Assembly (NCBI GenBank): GCA_002293605.1 | Contig: DBDO01000083.1 | Span: forward strand, 1 to 5,433 | Direction of reading: 5' to 3' | Length of the DNA: 5,433 nucleotides | Source: Desulfovibrionaceae bacterium UBA930 | GTDB taxonomy: Bacteria > Desulfobacterota > Desulfovibrionia > Desulfovibrionales > Desulfovibrionaceae | Part shown: one piece after another, positions 5,191 to 5,433 of the stretch | How positions within the stretch are numbered: the stretch's first letter is position 1 | How the letters are laid out: the number at the start of each line of letters is the position of its first letter | Notes under the pieces: model-generated | Databases searched by the model: none | What the model saw: the letters and a program-made list of their open reading frames with translations, nothing else | Told to the model about the DNA's origin: nothing | Program-made: the position numbers and the translations under genes

Positions 5191-5346
5191 CTTTGTGTTA
5201 GCAGGCCCTGGCTGCTATGAGCGATCTGCGGCAAGCTGCTTTACTTCGTCAAGGGAGAGGCCGGTTGCCCTGGCGACAACATCCACAGAAATGTTGTCTC
5301 TGAGAAGATTCCGGGCGACTTCCAGCTTTTCCTCCTGCCGTCCTTC
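5191..5346. repeat. 156-bp perfect direct repeat, copy 2
   Basis: The second copy of the 4169-4324 sequence, identical in all 156 bases by eye. It contains the final 43 codons of the partial rpn gene, the stop codon (5215-5217) and 24 bp of trailer. After the repeat this copy runs into the trailer leading to the terminator, whereas copy 1 runs into the end of hicB. Confidence 0.97.
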
Positions 5347-5382
5347 ATAGCGTGCGTCATCTATATAAGAGGCCATGTCCAT
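5215..5382 (-). other. Possible internal start giving a free 55-aa Rpn C-terminal module
   Basis: In the partial rpn gene an in-frame ATG (5380-5382, MDMASY) is preceded by AGGGA at 5393-5397, 10 nt upstream. This is a better ribosome site than either candidate in the complete gene. The product would be 55 residues, mostly the C-terminal module shared with the neighbouring gene. Use of this start is inference from spacing and from intragenic antitoxins reported for E. coli Rpn proteins. Confidence 0.3.
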
Positions 5383-5433
5383 GAGGTGCTTTTCCCTGGC
5401 TTCAGCTAAAGCTCTGGCCCGCTCATCACCGCT
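5215..5433 (-). CDS. Rpn-family protein, C-terminal part only (gene continues beyond the window)
   Basis: The last 72 residues of a second Rpn-family gene, read from the window edge at 5433. They begin SGDERARALAEAREKHLMDM, aligning with the first copy's LSGDAEARRLAEYEEMSRRD at the same distance from the nuclease core. They then run ASYIDDARYEG and enter the shared tail from EGRQEEKLEV onward, which is identical to the first copy. Unlike the first copy it has no EGLQ repeats: the linker is 12 bp-unit-free and the helix is different. The nuclease domain, if present, lies outside the window, so whether this gene is intact cannot be judged. It ends upstream of a strong terminator. It is on the same strand and upstream of the complete rpn gene. 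Confidence 0.85.
   Translation of the reverse strand, partial: SGDERARALAEAREKHLMDMASYIDDARYEGRQEEKLEVARNLLRDNISVDVVARATGLSLDEVKQLAADRS

Noticed and set aside
4169..5346. The 156-bp direct repeats as transposon ends or a CRISPR-like array
   Set aside because: There are only two copies, mostly protein-coding in frame, with no inverted termini, target-site duplication or regular spacers.

Overview
The window suggests a GC-rich Gram-negative bacterium. The best guess is a member of the Desulfovibrionaceae or a related sulfate-reducer lineage. This rests on the style of the genes (a permease with a fused N-terminal STAS domain, Rpn-type PD-(D/E)XK proteins with EG-repeat tails) and on the G-run/C-run hairpin terminators. 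It is an inference from texture, not from a marker gene.

Layout: (1) Positions 34-3282, minus strand, hold a compact operon for a lipid-trafficking ABC importer/exporter of the Mla/MCE class. Transcription runs from high to low coordinates: a small unrecognised OB-fold-like protein (3282-2968), a STAS-MlaE permease fusion (about 3005/2984-1818), an MlaF-type ATPase (1805-993) and an MlaD-type MCE protein (933-34). A hairpin at 2-20 probably ends the operon. The permease and ATPase drive transport at the inner membrane, and the anchored MCE protein carries or gates lipid on the periplasmic side. No mlaC or mlaA homologue is in the window. (2) Positions 3283-3492 are a 210-bp divergent intergenic region with two clean inverted repeats and candidate promoters on both strands. 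(3) Positions 3493-4159, plus strand, hold a hicA-hicB type II toxin-antitoxin pair with the toxin first. (4) Positions 4169-5433, minus strand, hold two tandem Rpn-family nuclease/recombination-promoting genes. One is complete (5059-4193) and one is cut by the window end (from beyond 5433 down to 5215). They share a perfect 156-bp direct repeat covering their last 43 codons, stop codon and 24 bp of trailer, although the sequence just upstream in each gene is clearly diverged. A strong intrinsic terminator (5127-5150) and a plausible promoter (5086-5114) separate them.

The left part is ordinary envelope-maintenance DNA. The right part, visibly poorer in GC, looks like a small accessory defence or toxin-antitoxin cluster inserted beside it. 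The most interesting signals are the identical C-terminal modules on diverged Rpn bodies, with possible internal translation starts that would yield free C-terminal modules, and the unknown small protein that leads the mla operon.
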